Assembly (NCBI RefSeq): GCF_018388465.1
Contig: NZ_CP074404.1
Span: forward strand, 1 to 64,000
DNA length: 64,000 bases
Direction: 5' to 3'
From: Cellulomonas fengjieae
GTDB lineage: Bacteria > Actinomycetota > Actinomycetes > Actinomycetales > Cellulomonadaceae
Positions 32,473 through 41,158 of this stretch are shown in pieces. Position numbers and translations under genes: made by a program. The notes beneath the pieces were generated by a model. It was not told the origin of the DNA, ran no database searches, and saw only the letters and a list, made by a program, of their open reading frames with translations. Within the stretch, counting starts at the first letter, position 1; each line of letters starts with the position of its first letter.

Positions 32473-33725
32473 TAGGCGTCCTTTGCTTCCGTCGATGCCG
32501 GGACTGCGGCGTGCGCCGCTGTCCCGTTCTCCGTGATCATCCCATCCAGGGTGTCGCCACGAGGGTAATGGGGGGCCGAGGCGGTCAACCGGCTTCCGCC
32601 GTCCGCGGGACCGTCGGCCTTGGTGAGCTGCGTCGCGACCGCGGCACCCAGCAGGCCGATGAGCAGCAGCGCGAGGGCGAGCAGCGGCCACGACAGGTGC
32701 CCGGAGCGTCCCAGTCGCAGCCCCGTGCTGGTCGAGGCCCGCCGGATGGCGGCGCGTCCCGTCGGCTCGTCGCTGCGACGGGTGCGCCGGGGCGGGTACG
32801 ACGGCGGCCGTGCCGCCGCCGCGTCCTTGGCCGTGGTGACCGCGGTCGCGAACGTGTCGGGGGCCCGCTGCGGCTTTCCGACCAGCACGGGGATCCCCGA
32901 GGGCGGCGTGCGGGGCACCAGCTTGTCGAGCAGCTGCGCGAGCTCCTCACCGGACGCGGGCCGTGCGCTGGGGTCCTTGGACAGCAGCCGCAGGACCAGT
33001 TCGGCGAGCGGCTTGTCCACGCTCGACGGCAGCGGCGGAACCGGGTTGTTCACGTGCGCCACCGCGATGTCGACCGCCGTCGGCCCGGTGAAGGGCCGGT
33101 GACCGACGAGGGCCTCGTAGGCGATGATCCCCAGCGAGTACAGGTCCGACAGGGGCGTCGCGGGCTTGCCGACAGCCTGCTCCGGGGACAGGTACTGGGC
33201 GGTGCCCATGACCATCCCGGTGGCGGTCATGTTCACCTGGTTGCGCGCCAGCGAGACGCCGAAGTCGGTGATCTTCACCCGTCCGCCCCTGCCGAGCAGG
33301 ATGTTGCCGGGCTTGACGTCCCGGTGCACGACGCCCGCCAGGTGTGCCGCGTGCAGGGCGCGGGCCGTCTGCGCGAGGATCGGCAGCAGCCGCCGGGGCG
33401 GCAGCACGGGCTCGCGCTCGAGCAGGTCGGACAGGGGCTCGCCGACCACCAGCTCCATGACCAGGAACCCGGAGCCGTCCTGCTCGCCGTAGTCGAACAG
33501 CTGCGCGATGTTCGGGTGCGACAGGGACGCGGAGTTGCGGGCCTCGGTGCGGAAGCGCTCGAGGAAGCCCCGGTCCCCGGCGAACTCGGAACGCAGCACC
33601 TTGACCGCGACCGGCCGGGCGAGGGCGTCGTCGTAGCCCTCCCAGACCTCACCCATGCCGCCGACGGCGATCTGGCGGAGCAGCCGGTAGCGCTCGCCGA
33701 GCAGGATTCCCGATGCCGTCTTCAC
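32472..33725 (-). CDS. pknA: Serine/threonine protein kinase PknA-like
   Basis: A 417-residue membrane kinase without PASTA repeats. The kinase domain (about 13-270) has AVGGMGEVWEG, Lys42, catalytic HRDVKPGN (Asp136) and DFG at 154-156. A Pro/Arg/Ser-rich juxtamembrane region leads to a single membrane segment (about 346-366) and a short outer tail. PknA acts with PknB on division proteins such as FhaB, FtsZ and Wag31. GTG 33725 overlaps the pbpA stop (GTGA). Confidence 0.93.
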   Translation of the reverse strand: MKTASGILLGERYRLLRQIAVGGMGEVWEGYDDALARPVAVKVLRSEFAGDRGFLERFRTEARNSASLSHPNIAQLFDYGEQDGSGFLVMELVVGEPLSDLLEREPVLPPRRLLPILAQTARALHAAHLAGVVHRDVKPGNILLGRGGRVKITDFGVSLARNQVNMTATGMVMGTAQYLSPEQAVGKPATPLSDLYSLGIIAYEALVGHRPFTGPTAVDIAVAHVNNPVPPLPSSVDKPLAELVLRLLSKDPSARPASGEELAQLLDKLVPRTPPSGIPVLVGKPQRAPDTFATAVTTAKDAAAARPPSYPPRRTRRSDEPTGRAAIRRASTSTGLRLGRSGHLSWPLLALALLLIGLLGAAVATQLTKADGPADGGSRLTASAPHYPRGDTLDGMITENGTAAHAAVPASTEAKDA

Positions 33726-35173
33726 TGGCCCAGCACCGCCTGGATGACTGCCTTCGCGATGGGCGCCGCGATCCGGCCGCCCGTCGCCTCGTCGCCGGCG
33801 TTGCCGCCGTTCTTGACGAACACCGCCACGGCGACGCGCGGGGCATCGGCGGGGGCGAAGGCCGTGAACCACGCGTGCGGCGCCTGTCCGTCGGCCGTCT
33901 GCGCGGTGCCCGTCTTGCCGGCCACCTGGACACCCGAGATCTTCGCGGAGGTGCCCGACCCGCTGTCGACGACGCCGACCATCATGTCCCGCAGCGACGC
34001 GGCCGTCCCCGGCGAGACGGCCGTCGAGTACAGCTCCGGCTCCGTCTCGGACACCCGCTGCAGGTCGGCGGAGCGCACGGTCTGCACGATGTACGGCGTC
34101 ATCAGGCGGCCGCCGTTGGCGATCGCCGCGGACACCATCGCCATCTGCATCGGCGTGGCCTGCACGTCGCGCTGGCCGATGGCCGACTGCGCGGTGACGG
34201 GCCCGTCCATCTCCTCGGGGAACACGCTGTCCGCGACCAGCATGGGGATGGTCAGGTCGGGGTCGTTGAAGCCGAACCGCTCCGCCTGCTCGAGCAGGGC
34301 GTCGCTGCCGACGTTCAGTCCCAGCTGGCCGAAGGCCGTGTTGCAGGAGATGCGGACCGCGTCCGCCAGCGTGATGGGGTCGGAACCGCAGCCGCCGCCG
34401 CCGAAGTTGCCGATGGTCGCGGTGGTCTGCGGGAGCGTGAGCCGCTCCGGTGCGGGCAGCGTGCTGTCCACCGTGTACTGCCCGCTCTCCAGGGCGGCCG
34501 CCGCGGTGATCAGCTTGAAAGTCGACCCGGGCGGGTACCGCTCCTGCGTCGCCTTGCTGCGCAGGGGGTTGCCCTCGGCGGAGCTCAGCGCCTGGTACGC
34601 CGCGCCCGCGGCCTTGGTGTCGTGGGACGCGAGCGCGTTCGGGTCGAACCCAGGCGTCGAGACCAGCGCGAGGATCTTGCCGGTCGACGGCTCGATCGCG
34701 ACGACGGCACCCTGCTGACCACCCAGGCCGTCGAGCGCGGCCTGCTGCGCCGCCGGGACGAGCGTCGTCTCGACCGCCGCGCCCTCGGGCTGGCGGCCGG
34801 TGACCAGGTCCCTGATGCGGGAGAAGAACAACTGGTCACCGCGGCCGGTCAGCTCGGCGTTCGCCGCACGCTCGAGCTCGCTGCGGCCGTTCACCACCGA
34901 GTAGAACCCGGTCATCGTGGAGTAGAGGTCACCGTTGGTGTACGAGCGCTGGTACCCGTAGGAGTCCTCGACGGGGGTGGACAGCGCGACTGCCTCACCC
35001 GCGACGACGATCGGTCCGCGGGCGTTGCCGAACTCGCGGTAGAGCGTGCGGACGTTTCGGCTGTCGTTGTTGAGGCGGTCCGCCTGGACGTACTGCACCC
35101 ACGTGGCGCTGGCCATGAGGCCCACGAACATCACGAGGACGACCGTCGCCAGGCGTCGCAGGGGCGTGTTCAT
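33722..35173 (-). CDS. pbpA: Penicillin-binding protein PbpA (class B transpeptidase)
   Basis: A 483-residue peptidoglycan transpeptidase anchored by one N-terminal segment (about 9-27). The dimerisation region is followed by the penicillin-binding domain with Ser217 in STFK (217-220), SCN at 276-278 and KTG at 420-422. It partners the adjacent SEDS protein RodA for septal or polar wall synthesis. ATG overlaps the rodA stop (ATGA). The length and motifs are normal for the actinobacterial protein. Confidence 0.96.
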   Translation of the reverse strand: MNTPLRRLATVVLVMFVGLMASATWVQYVQADRLNNDSRNVRTLYREFGNARGPIVVAGEAVALSTPVEDSYGYQRSYTNGDLYSTMTGFYSVVNGRSELERAANAELTGRGDQLFFSRIRDLVTGRQPEGAAVETTLVPAAQQAALDGLGGQQGAVVAIEPSTGKILALVSTPGFDPNALASHDTKAAGAAYQALSSAEGNPLRSKATQERYPPGSTFKLITAAAALESGQYTVDSTLPAPERLTLPQTTATIGNFGGGGCGSDPITLADAVRISCNTAFGQLGLNVGSDALLEQAERFGFNDPDLTIPMLVADSVFPEEMDGPVTAQSAIGQRDVQATPMQMAMVSAAIANGGRLMTPYIVQTVRSADLQRVSETEPELYSTAVSPGTAASLRDMMVGVVDSGSGTSAKISGVQVAGKTGTAQTADGQAPHAWFTAFAPADAPRVAVAVFVKNGGNAGDEATGGRIAAPIAKAVIQAVLGQ

Positions 35174-36606
35174 CGCACCCCCTGCACGATCTCGGTCGGC
35201 CGATCATCCTCGGTGCTGCCGCCGACGACCGGCGTACCGGCGATGGGCGTCAGGGACGGCTTCATCGACGGCGCCGGGCGTCGGGCCTCGTCGGAGATCC
35301 GCAGCAGCAGCGCGACGATCACCCAGTTGGCGACGAGCGAGGAGCCCCCGTACGCGACGAACGGCGTGGTCAGGCCGGTCAGCGGGATGACCCGGGTGAC
35401 GCCGCCGACCACGACGAACGTCTGCAGCGCGACGATGAACGCCAGCCCGCCCGCCAGCAGCTTGCCGAACCCGTCGCGCACACCGATCGCCGTGCGCATG
35501 CCGCGCTCGGCGAGGATCGCGTAGCAGACCAGCACGGCGAGCAGGCCGGTCAGGCCGATCTCCTCGCCCAGCGAGGCGACGATGAAGTCGGACTCGGCGA
35601 ACGGCACGAGGTCCGGCCGGCCCTGCCCCCAGCCGGTGCCGAACAGCCCACCGCTGGCCATGCCGAACAGGCCGCGCACCAGCTGCCCGGAGCCTCCGGG
35701 GCTCTGGTCGAACACCGCGGGGTCGAAGGCGTGCAGCCAGGCGTCGAAGCGGGCCCCGACGTGGGAGAACGTGCTGGCCGCGACGCCCGCGCCCACGACG
35801 AACAGCAGCAGGCCGATGATGATCCAGCTGAGCCGCTCGGTGGCCAGGTACAGCATCGCGACGAACAACCCGAAGAACAGCAGCGAGGTGCCCAGGTCAC
35901 GCTCGAGCACGAGCACGGCGACCGACGCACCCCAGACGATGAGGATCGGCCCCAGGTCCCGCGGCCGGGGCAGCTGCAGACCGAGCACCTTGGGCCCGGC
36001 GAGCGCCAGGGTGTCGCGGTGCGTGACCAGGTACCCCGCGAAGAAGATCGCGAAGGCGATCTTGGCGAACTCGGCGGGCTGGAAGCCCACCCCGCCCACC
36101 CGGACCCAGATGCTCGCGCCGTTGATGGACACGCCGAGGCCGGGGACCAGCGGCAGCGCCACGAGCACCAGACCGGCGACCATCGCGGTGTAGGTGTAGC
36201 GCCGCAGCGTCCGGTGGTCGCGCAGCAGGACGATGACCGCCGCCGCGAGGACCACGGAGATCGCCGTCCACACGAGCTGCCGCTGCGCGAACGTGTCCTC
36301 CCGGCCGCGCGCGGCGTAGGCGAAGTCGATCCGGTAGATCATCGCCAGGCCGATGCCGTTGAGCGCCACCGTGATCGGCAGGATCACCGGGTCCGCGAAG
36401 GGTGCCCGCCACCGGAGCACCAGGTGGATGCCGATCGCCAGCGCGGCCATGCCGATGCCGTAACCGAGCACGTCGGGCGGCACCTGGTCGGTGGTGCCGA
36501 TGCCGACGAGCGCGTACGACGCCACGCCGATCGCCAGCGCGAGCAGCAGGAGGCCGAGCTCGACCCCCCGGCCGGCCCGGACCCGGTGCGGCTGGACGGT
36601 AGCCAT
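35170..36606 (-). CDS. rodA: SEDS-family peptidoglycan glycosyltransferase (RodA/FtsW)
   Basis: A polytopic protein of about 478 residues with ten or more membrane helices, which polymerises lipid II together with PbpA. SEDS hallmarks include the long external loop with GGSGQLVRGLFGMASGG, TGWGQGRPDLVPFAESDFI and GEEIGLTG, plus PLTGLTTPFVAYGGSSL near the C-terminus. ATG 36606 is chosen; an adjacent GTG at 36609 is equally possible. It lies 10 nt after the phosphatase stop and overlaps pbpA. Confidence 0.94.
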   Translation of the reverse strand: MATVQPHRVRAGRGVELGLLLLALAIGVASYALVGIGTTDQVPPDVLGYGIGMAALAIGIHLVLRWRAPFADPVILPITVALNGIGLAMIYRIDFAYAARGREDTFAQRQLVWTAISVVLAAAVIVLLRDHRTLRRYTYTAMVAGLVLVALPLVPGLGVSINGASIWVRVGGVGFQPAEFAKIAFAIFFAGYLVTHRDTLALAGPKVLGLQLPRPRDLGPILIVWGASVAVLVLERDLGTSLLFFGLFVAMLYLATERLSWIIIGLLLFVVGAGVAASTFSHVGARFDAWLHAFDPAVFDQSPGGSGQLVRGLFGMASGGLFGTGWGQGRPDLVPFAESDFIVASLGEEIGLTGLLAVLVCYAILAERGMRTAIGVRDGFGKLLAGGLAFIVALQTFVVVGGVTRVIPLTGLTTPFVAYGGSSLVANWVIVALLLRISDEARRPAPSMKPSLTPIAGTPVVGGSTEDDRPTEIVQGVR

Positions 36607-36616
36607 CACGCGCTGC

Positions 36617-37906
36617 TCACGGGGCGACCGTCGCTGACGAGGACGGGGCCGGCGTCGCCGCCCGGCGGGTGACCGTGTCGTCCTCGAGCATGCTGACCAG
36701 CTCGCGGGCGTCGTCCAGGGAGTCGGCGTGGATGGTCTGCTCCACGCGCTCGCGCAGGTAGCCCGAGGTCAGGTCGTCGAGCGCGGTACCGGTCTGCCCG
36801 ACCACCGAGGACAGGGCGACCGGCCCGAGCGTCTGCGGAAGGCCGCGGAAGATGGCGACCTCCCCGTCGTCGACGCCGACGTAGTACTGCGTCTGCGTCC
36901 AGCCGTACGCGATCCCGGCGGCCCCCAGGACGACCACCGCGGTGGCCACCCAGGCGACCACGGCTCGCCAGCGCCGGGGCGGCGCAGGCGGCTCGTCGTC
37001 GTCCGGCGTCGTCGCGACGGCAGTCTCGTCGTCGCTCTGCTCGGCCTGCGCGGCGCGCGCCAGGCCGGCCGCACGCGCAGCCGGTCCGTCGGCCGCGGCC
37101 GTCGGGTCGTTGCGGGTCAGGGCGGCCGCGCCGACCACGGTCGCGTTCGTCGTCGGTCCGGCGCCGTCCGCGACGTCGTCGAGCTCGATGACGTCCGCGA
37201 GCACGACCGTGATGTTGTCCCCGCCGCCGGCCCGCAGCGCGAGCTGCACGAGCCGGTCCGCGCACGCGTCGACGTCCTTGATCGACGCCATCGTCTCCTC
37301 GATGGTGTCGGCGCTGACGAAGCCGGACAGCCCGTCGGAGCACAGCAGCCAGCGGTCGCCCGGGCGGGCCTCGCGCACCGACAGGTCGGGCGTGACCTCG
37401 GGGTCGAAGTCGCCGAGCACACGCATCACGACGGAGCGCTGCGGGTGGTGCTCGGCCTCCTCGGGCGTGATCCGGCCGATGTCCACCAGGTGCTGCACGA
37501 ACGTGTGGTCCGTGGTGACCTGCGTGAGCACGCCGTCGCGCATCACGTAGCCGCGCGAGTCGCCCAGGTGCACCATGGCCAGCTTGTTCCCGGCGCGCAG
37601 GATGGCGAGCACGGTCGTGCCCATGCCGCTGAGGTCCGGCTCGGCGTCGCTGCGGGCGATGATCTCGTCGCGGGCGTCGGCGAGCGCCGCCTCGAGCTCG
37701 TCCAGCGCGTCGTCGGGGCCGTGGGACTCGCCGTCGAGCGGCGCGAACGCGGCGACCGCCACCGACGAGGCGACGTCGCCCCCGGCGTGCCCGCCCATGC
37801 CGTCCGCGACCATCAGCAGGTGCGGACCGGCGTACGCCGAGTCCTGGTTGTTGGAGCGCACGAGTCCGACGTCGGACCGTGCCGCGTACCTGAGTGCGAC
37901 GGTCAC
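36617..37906 (-). CDS. pstP: PP2C-family serine/threonine phosphatase PstP
   Basis: A 429-residue membrane phosphatase that reverses PknA/PknB phosphorylation. The catalytic domain (about 1-240) shows the metal-binding motifs RSNNQDSAYAG, VADGMGGHAGGD, GDSRGYV, CSDGL and GGGDNITVV. An Ala/Asp-rich linker leads to one membrane segment (about 315-340) and an extracellular domain of about 85 residues. The start is GTG, 3 nt after the fhaB stop. It sits in the conserved fha-pstP-rodA-pbpA-pknA-pknB operon. Confidence 0.95.
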   Translation of the reverse strand: MTVALRYAARSDVGLVRSNNQDSAYAGPHLLMVADGMGGHAGGDVASSVAVAAFAPLDGESHGPDDALDELEAALADARDEIIARSDAEPDLSGMGTTVLAILRAGNKLAMVHLGDSRGYVMRDGVLTQVTTDHTFVQHLVDIGRITPEEAEHHPQRSVVMRVLGDFDPEVTPDLSVREARPGDRWLLCSDGLSGFVSADTIEETMASIKDVDACADRLVQLALRAGGGDNITVVLADVIELDDVADGAGPTTNATVVGAAALTRNDPTAAADGPAARAAGLARAAQAEQSDDETAVATTPDDDEPPAPPRRWRAVVAWVATAVVVLGAAGIAYGWTQTQYYVGVDDGEVAIFRGLPQTLGPVALSSVVGQTGTALDDLTSGYLRERVEQTIHADSLDDARELVSMLEDDTVTRRAATPAPSSSATVAP

Positions 37907-37909
37907 CGG

Positions 37910-38422
37910 TTACCTCTGCAGCTCGAGAACGCTCTGGCCCACGCGGACGGGTGTACCCGTCGGCACGGGGGTCGGAGCCTCGACGCGCTGGTCAGCCACA
38001 AATGTCCCGTTCGTCGATCCGAGGTCCTCGACGTACCACTGACCCCCTTGCGGGAAGATCCGGGCGTGCCGGGACGACGAGTAGTCGTCGTCCAGGACGA
38101 GGGTGCAGCCGGGCGCGCGACCGATCAGGACCGCCGACGACCCGAGCGGGACGATCGTGCCACGCAGCGGACCCTCCGTGACGACGAGCCGCCCGGGTCC
38201 CGAACCGCTGCGGCTCGAGCGCGGAGTGCGCACCGGCGCCGTCTCGGGCTTGGCGGGCTCCGTCGCGACCGCCGCCGCCACGGCGGGCGACTTGCGCCGT
38301 CGGCGGTCGGTGATCCGGGTGCCGTACAGGTCGCGGCGCAGCACACCGATCGCGAAGATCACCAGCACCCACAGCAGGGCCAGGTACCCCAGCCGCAGCA
38401 GGGTGATGGTCAGTTCACTCAT
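37910..38422 (-). CDS. fhaB: FHA-domain protein FhaB
   Basis: A 170-residue protein with an N-terminal membrane segment (about 8-28) and a C-terminal forkhead-associated domain (about 92-165) that binds phosphothreonine. The FHA core shows LIGRAPGCTLVLDDDYSSSRHARI and DLGSTNGTFV. In mycobacteria FhaB (FipA) links PknA-phosphorylated FtsZ and FtsQ. It is followed by pstP and preceded by fhaA, 9 nt away. Confidence 0.94.
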   Translation of the reverse strand: MSELTITLLRLGYLALLWVLVIFAIGVLRRDLYGTRITDRRRRKSPAVAAAVATEPAKPETAPVRTPRSSRSGSGPGRLVVTEGPLRGTIVPLGSSAVLIGRAPGCTLVLDDDYSSSRHARIFPQGGQWYVEDLGSTNGTFVADQRVEAPTPVPTGTPVRVGQSVLELQR

Positions 38423-38431
38423 GGGTGCGCG

Positions 38432-39142
38432 TCACTCGTCGGGGTCCGGCTCGCCGCCTGTCCAGAACAGGATCCGGGTGCGCCCGATGGTCAGCGTGTT
38501 GCCGTCCAGCAGGGTCGCGGCCGGAACCTGGTGGCCCTCGACGAACAGTCCGTTGGTCGAGCCCATGTCCGTCGCGACGACCCCGTCGGGCGTCACGCGG
38601 ATCTCCAGGTGCCGACGGGAGACTCCCGGGTCGTCGACGATGATGTCCGCCTCCGACCCGCGGCCGATGACCGTGACGGGCCCGGTCAGGATGTAGCGCT
38701 GACCGTCGATGTCCACCAGCGGGTGCCGCGCGCTCGGCGCCGAGGTGGCCGATGCGGGGGCCACGGCACCGCGCACCGTCGCGCTGTGCACCCGGAACCG
38801 GGCGGGCTCCAGCTCGGTGTCCTCGCTGAACGACACGGTCACCGGCCCGACGAACGCGTAGCGCTGGCTGGCCGCGTAGTCCGTGACGTTGTTGGCGAAC
38901 TCGTCCGCCAACGCCTCCGCACCCCACGACTCCACCTGGTCGTAGTCGGCAGTTGCCAGCTCGATCGTGAACTCGTTGGGCACGACGGTTCGGTCCCGGC
39001 CCACCACGGCCGCCCGGTCGTCGACCTCGCGGCGCAGCGCGCTGGAGAGGTCGAGCGGCTTGAGCTCGCTCTTGAAGGCCTTGGCGATGGCGTTGTTGAC
39101 CACCCGTTCGACGCCGTTCTCGAACCTGTCGAGGATGCCCAT
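38432..39142 (-). CDS. fhaA: DUF3662/FHA-domain protein FhaA
   Basis: A 236-residue cytoplasmic protein with an N-terminal DUF3662 domain (about 1-120, beginning MGILDRFENGVERVVNNA) and a C-terminal FHA domain (about 150-230) with VIGRGSEADIIVDDPGVSRRHL and MGSTNGLFVEG. FhaA recruits phosphorylated MviN/MurJ-like proteins and regulates wall synthesis at poles and septa. The central linker is much shorter than in Mycobacterium tuberculosis. ATG 39142 has GGGGAGG upstream. It is the first gene of the minus-strand signalling operon. Confidence 0.94.
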   Translation of the reverse strand: MGILDRFENGVERVVNNAIAKAFKSELKPLDLSSALRREVDDRAAVVGRDRTVVPNEFTIELATADYDQVESWGAEALADEFANNVTDYAASQRYAFVGPVTVSFSEDTELEPARFRVHSATVRGAVAPASATSAPSARHPLVDIDGQRYILTGPVTVIGRGSEADIIVDDPGVSRRHLEIRVTPDGVVATDMGSTNGLFVEGHQVPAATLLDGNTLTIGRTRILFWTGGEPDPDE

Positions 39143-39293
39143 GCCCACCTCCCCGTCCCTCGTGCGCGTCTCTGTGCCGGTGCTGTACCCGCAATCCGCC
39201 TTGATCGTATCTGCGACCAGCCGGTACGGGGCCTCTTGTCGGGTGATGTGCGCGCGGCGTCGTTCCCGGGAGGCCCCGGGGCGCCTCGGCCGG

Positions 39294-39324
39294 TTCAAGA
39301 GCTGCCCCTCCGTCGTGCTAATGT
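39294..39324 (+). promoter_or_regulatory. Probable promoter of tRNA-Leu
   Basis: TAATGT at 39319-39324 is a good -10, 10 nt before the tRNA 5' end. TTCAAG at 39294-39299 is a weak -35 with a 19-bp spacer. Confidence 0.5.
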
Positions 39325-39334
39325 TCTGCGGCGC

Positions 39335-39417
39335 GCGCGAGTGGCGGAACGGCAGACGCGCTGGCTTCAGGTGCCAGTGTCCGAAAGGGCGTGGGGGTTC
39401 AAATCCCCCCTCGCGCA
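39335..39417 (+). tRNA. tRNA-Leu(CAG)
   Basis: An 83-nt type II tRNA. The acceptor stem GCGCGAG (39335-39341) pairs with CTCGCGC (39410-39416), with discriminator A at 39417. The anticodon stem CTGGC/GCCAG encloses loop TTCAGGT, giving CAG. A long variable arm (TGTCCGAAAGGGCGT) supports Leu. CCA is not encoded. No duplicated 3' end was seen downstream, so there is no sign of an integrated element. Confidence 0.96.
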
Positions 39418-39448
39418 CAGATCCTTGGGAGATATTCCAGGGAGACCG

Positions 39449-39480
39449 AGAGTCGGGGACCCCAGGGTTCCCGACTCTTT
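39449..39480 (+). terminator. Rho-independent terminator of tRNA-Leu
   Basis: AGAGTCGGG (39449-39457) pairs with CCCGACTCT (39470-39478) around a 12-nt loop, followed by TTTGT. It lies 31 nt after the tRNA. The rest of the gap to 39615 holds only a further GC-rich inverted repeat (CCCCTG...CAGGGG, about 39488-39528) and no gene. Confidence 0.75.
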
Positions 39481-39615
39481 GTCGTTCCCCTGAACAGGTG
39501 GGGTCTGCCGCCCCGGACCCCAGGGGAGACATGCCGTCACTGCATCGATCATCAGGCCGCCCTTCGGAGGCGTCCAGCCCCGGTGTCCCCGGAACCCTTC
39601 GTCGAAGGACCCGTG

Positions 39616-40209
39616 CTACGGGCCGTTCTCCTCGTGCCAGGAACTGTGCACCGAACGGGTTCGTCGAAGACGTTGAATCCTCGCCAGGGTCGACCGTTGC
39701 AACAGCATCGGCCAGCCGTGCAGCACAGCTCCCGCCGCGGCGGTGACTGCAGCACTCACCATCGACCCCGCCAGCAGGCACGCGACCGTGACCGCCAGGT
39801 GCACGACCGCCGCCATGGCGTGACCGGCCATCGCCGCACGGACGTGGCGCTGCAGGTCCCCCACTGCGGAGCGGTCCAGCGGTGCCGCTGCGCCGCGCAT
39901 CGCGCGGACCACCCGATTCCAGCCGATCCACTCAAGGAGCCGGTCGAACCGTGCAACACCCAACCGGCGGTGCCAGTTCAGCTCCCGGGACGACACGCGC
40001 GTCCAGTGCACCGGTATCGAGTCCCCGACCCCAGGACCGACGAATGCGGCGGCCCCGACCCACAGGCACGTGACCAGTGCGGGGAAGACGGCGTGGCTCG
40101 ACCCCACGACGAACCACGCGGTGACCACCAGTGCCACACCGGCCAAGGCAGTCACAGCTGCGACAGCCACCCCGGCACCACCACCGGAGACATGGTCGGA
40201 TCTACTCAC
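39616..40209 (-). CDS. Membrane protein, possibly of the CrtO-like acyltransferase group
   Basis: A 197-residue product with three or four predicted membrane segments (two in the first 60 residues, two at about 130-165). The middle shows HWTRVSSRELNWHRRLG then RFDRLLEWIGWNR, and the end HGWPMLLQRSTLARIQRLR. This arrangement, especially WPMLLQR, resembles small membrane proteins annotated as glycosyl-4,4'-diaponeurosporenoate acyltransferase-like, but no catalytic residue can be named. The assignment is tentative. It starts at GTG, downstream of a possible small ORF and a TetR gene on the same strand. Confidence 0.65.
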   Translation of the reverse strand: MSRSDHVSGGGAGVAVAAVTALAGVALVVTAWFVVGSSHAVFPALVTCLWVGAAAFVGPGVGDSIPVHWTRVSSRELNWHRRLGVARFDRLLEWIGWNRVVRAMRGAAAPLDRSAVGDLQRHVRAAMAGHAMAAVVHLAVTVACLLAGSMVSAAVTAAAGAVLHGWPMLLQRSTLARIQRLRRTRSVHSSWHEENGP

Positions 40210-40293
40210 GCCACCAGCGAACCATGTTCGTCGCGAACGTCTGCCCTGCGCAGCATCGATGCCAACATCGACCGGCGGTGCCTCCGTCTGCGT

Positions 40294-40455
40294 CTACGGC
40301 TGAGTCAGAACGAAGATCCCCAGCAGCGCCACTGCGCCAGCGACCCCGACGGCCAGCAGCCACGCGGTGCGCCGGCTGGTGGCGAACCCCAGAGAGCGGA
40401 GGGTTGCGACAGGCGCCCCACCCCACCCACGACCGGAGATCGGCCACAGGACCAC
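40294..40455 (-). CDS. Possible small single-pass membrane protein
   Basis: A 53-codon frame starting GTG at 40455. It begins VVLWPISGRGWGGAP, continues with a basic segment (LGFATSRRTAW) and ends in one hydrophobic stretch (LLAVGVAGAVALLGIFVL). About 80 percent of third positions are G or C, and its hydrophobic pattern is coherent, but no ribosome site is clear. It may be a short gene or the remnant of a longer one. The surrounding 40210-40514 holds nothing else. Confidence 0.35.
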   Translation of the reverse strand: MVLWPISGRGWGGAPVATLRSLGFATSRRTAWLLAVGVAGAVALLGIFVLTQP

Positions 40456-40514
40456 CGACTACCGACTGAGTCGGGGACGACAGCACGGTTCGGCGTTCCG
40501 GGCCGTGGGGAGCG

Positions 40515-41090
40515 TCAGCCGGCGAGTGTCGTCAGGTGGTGCAGCAGGATCTCGCGGCACCGGTCGGCGGAGTCGACCTGCGGGCGGATCGCCGCGTGCA
40601 CCGCGAGGCCGTCGAGCAGGGCGTGCAGCCGCTGTGCCTCGACGTCGACGTCCACCCGTCCGCCCGCGATGGCGGCGACCCAGTGGCGGCAGCCCTCCAG
40701 CAGGAGGTCGTGGTTGCGCGCGGCGCACTCCCGCAGCAGGGGGTCCACGAGCGAACGGGCCGTGAACGCGATCCAGACCTCGTTCTCCTGGCGGCGCTCG
40801 TCGTCGAGGGGCAACAGCTCGACGAGGTGCCGCTGGGCGGCGTCGAGCGGGTCGCCGGCGGGATCGAGCGCGCCGAGCCGCGCCTCGACGCGGTCGACCA
40901 CCTGGTTCATGGCGAACACCAGGAGCTCGGCCTGCGTCGCGAACATGTGCCGCAGCGAGCCGGCGGACAGGCCGGCCTCGCGCGCCACGTTGCGGACGGA
41001 CGCGTTCTCGAGGCCGTCGCGGCGGATCACCCGCCAGGTCGCCTCGGCGAGGTCGCGGCGTCGGGCGTCGGCATCGACGAGCTTGGGCAC
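40515..41090 (-). CDS. TetR-family transcriptional regulator
   Basis: A 191-residue regulator. The N-terminal HTH (about 10-55) reads DLAEATWRVIRRDGLENASV, then VAREAGLSAGSLRHMFAT, typical of TetR. The C-terminal ligand domain resembles the BetI-like subgroup (QENEVWIAFTARSLVDPLLR). GTG start. It diverges from a membrane protein gene across a 68-bp gap with two copies of a 16-bp palindromic element, so it probably represses that gene and itself. The ligand is unknown. Confidence 0.92.
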   Translation of the reverse strand: MPKLVDADARRRDLAEATWRVIRRDGLENASVRNVAREAGLSAGSLRHMFATQAELLVFAMNQVVDRVEARLGALDPAGDPLDAAQRHLVELLPLDDERRQENEVWIAFTARSLVDPLLRECAARNHDLLLEGCRHWVAAIAGGRVDVDVEAQRLHALLDGLAVHAAIRPQVDSADRCREILLHHLTTLAG

Positions 41091-41100
41091 CTGCCCTTTG

Positions 41101-41144
41101 TAGCACAGCCGTGCTAACTTCCTGGAGTTAGCACAGTCGTACTA
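41101..41144. promoter_or_regulatory. Two tandem TetR operator candidates
   Basis: TAGCACAGCCGTGCTA (41101-41116) and TAGCACAGTCGTACTA (41129-41144) match at 14 of 16 positions and share consensus TAGCACAGYCGTRCTA. The first is an exact inverted repeat with 6-bp arms. They are offset by 28 bp in the short gap between the TetR gene and the divergent membrane protein gene. Confidence 0.75.
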
Positions 41145-41158
41145 CGAAGGGATGCGCC

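Noticed and set aside
30457..39142. Overlapping kinase, phosphatase and wall-synthesis genes as a new signalling island
   Set aside because: This is the well-known fhaA-fhaB-pstP-rodA-pbpA-pknA-pknB cluster with intact key residues.
39335..41100. tRNA-Leu with unusual downstream genes as an integration site for a genomic island
   Set aside because: No repeat of the tRNA 3' end, no integrase and no clear composition shift were seen.
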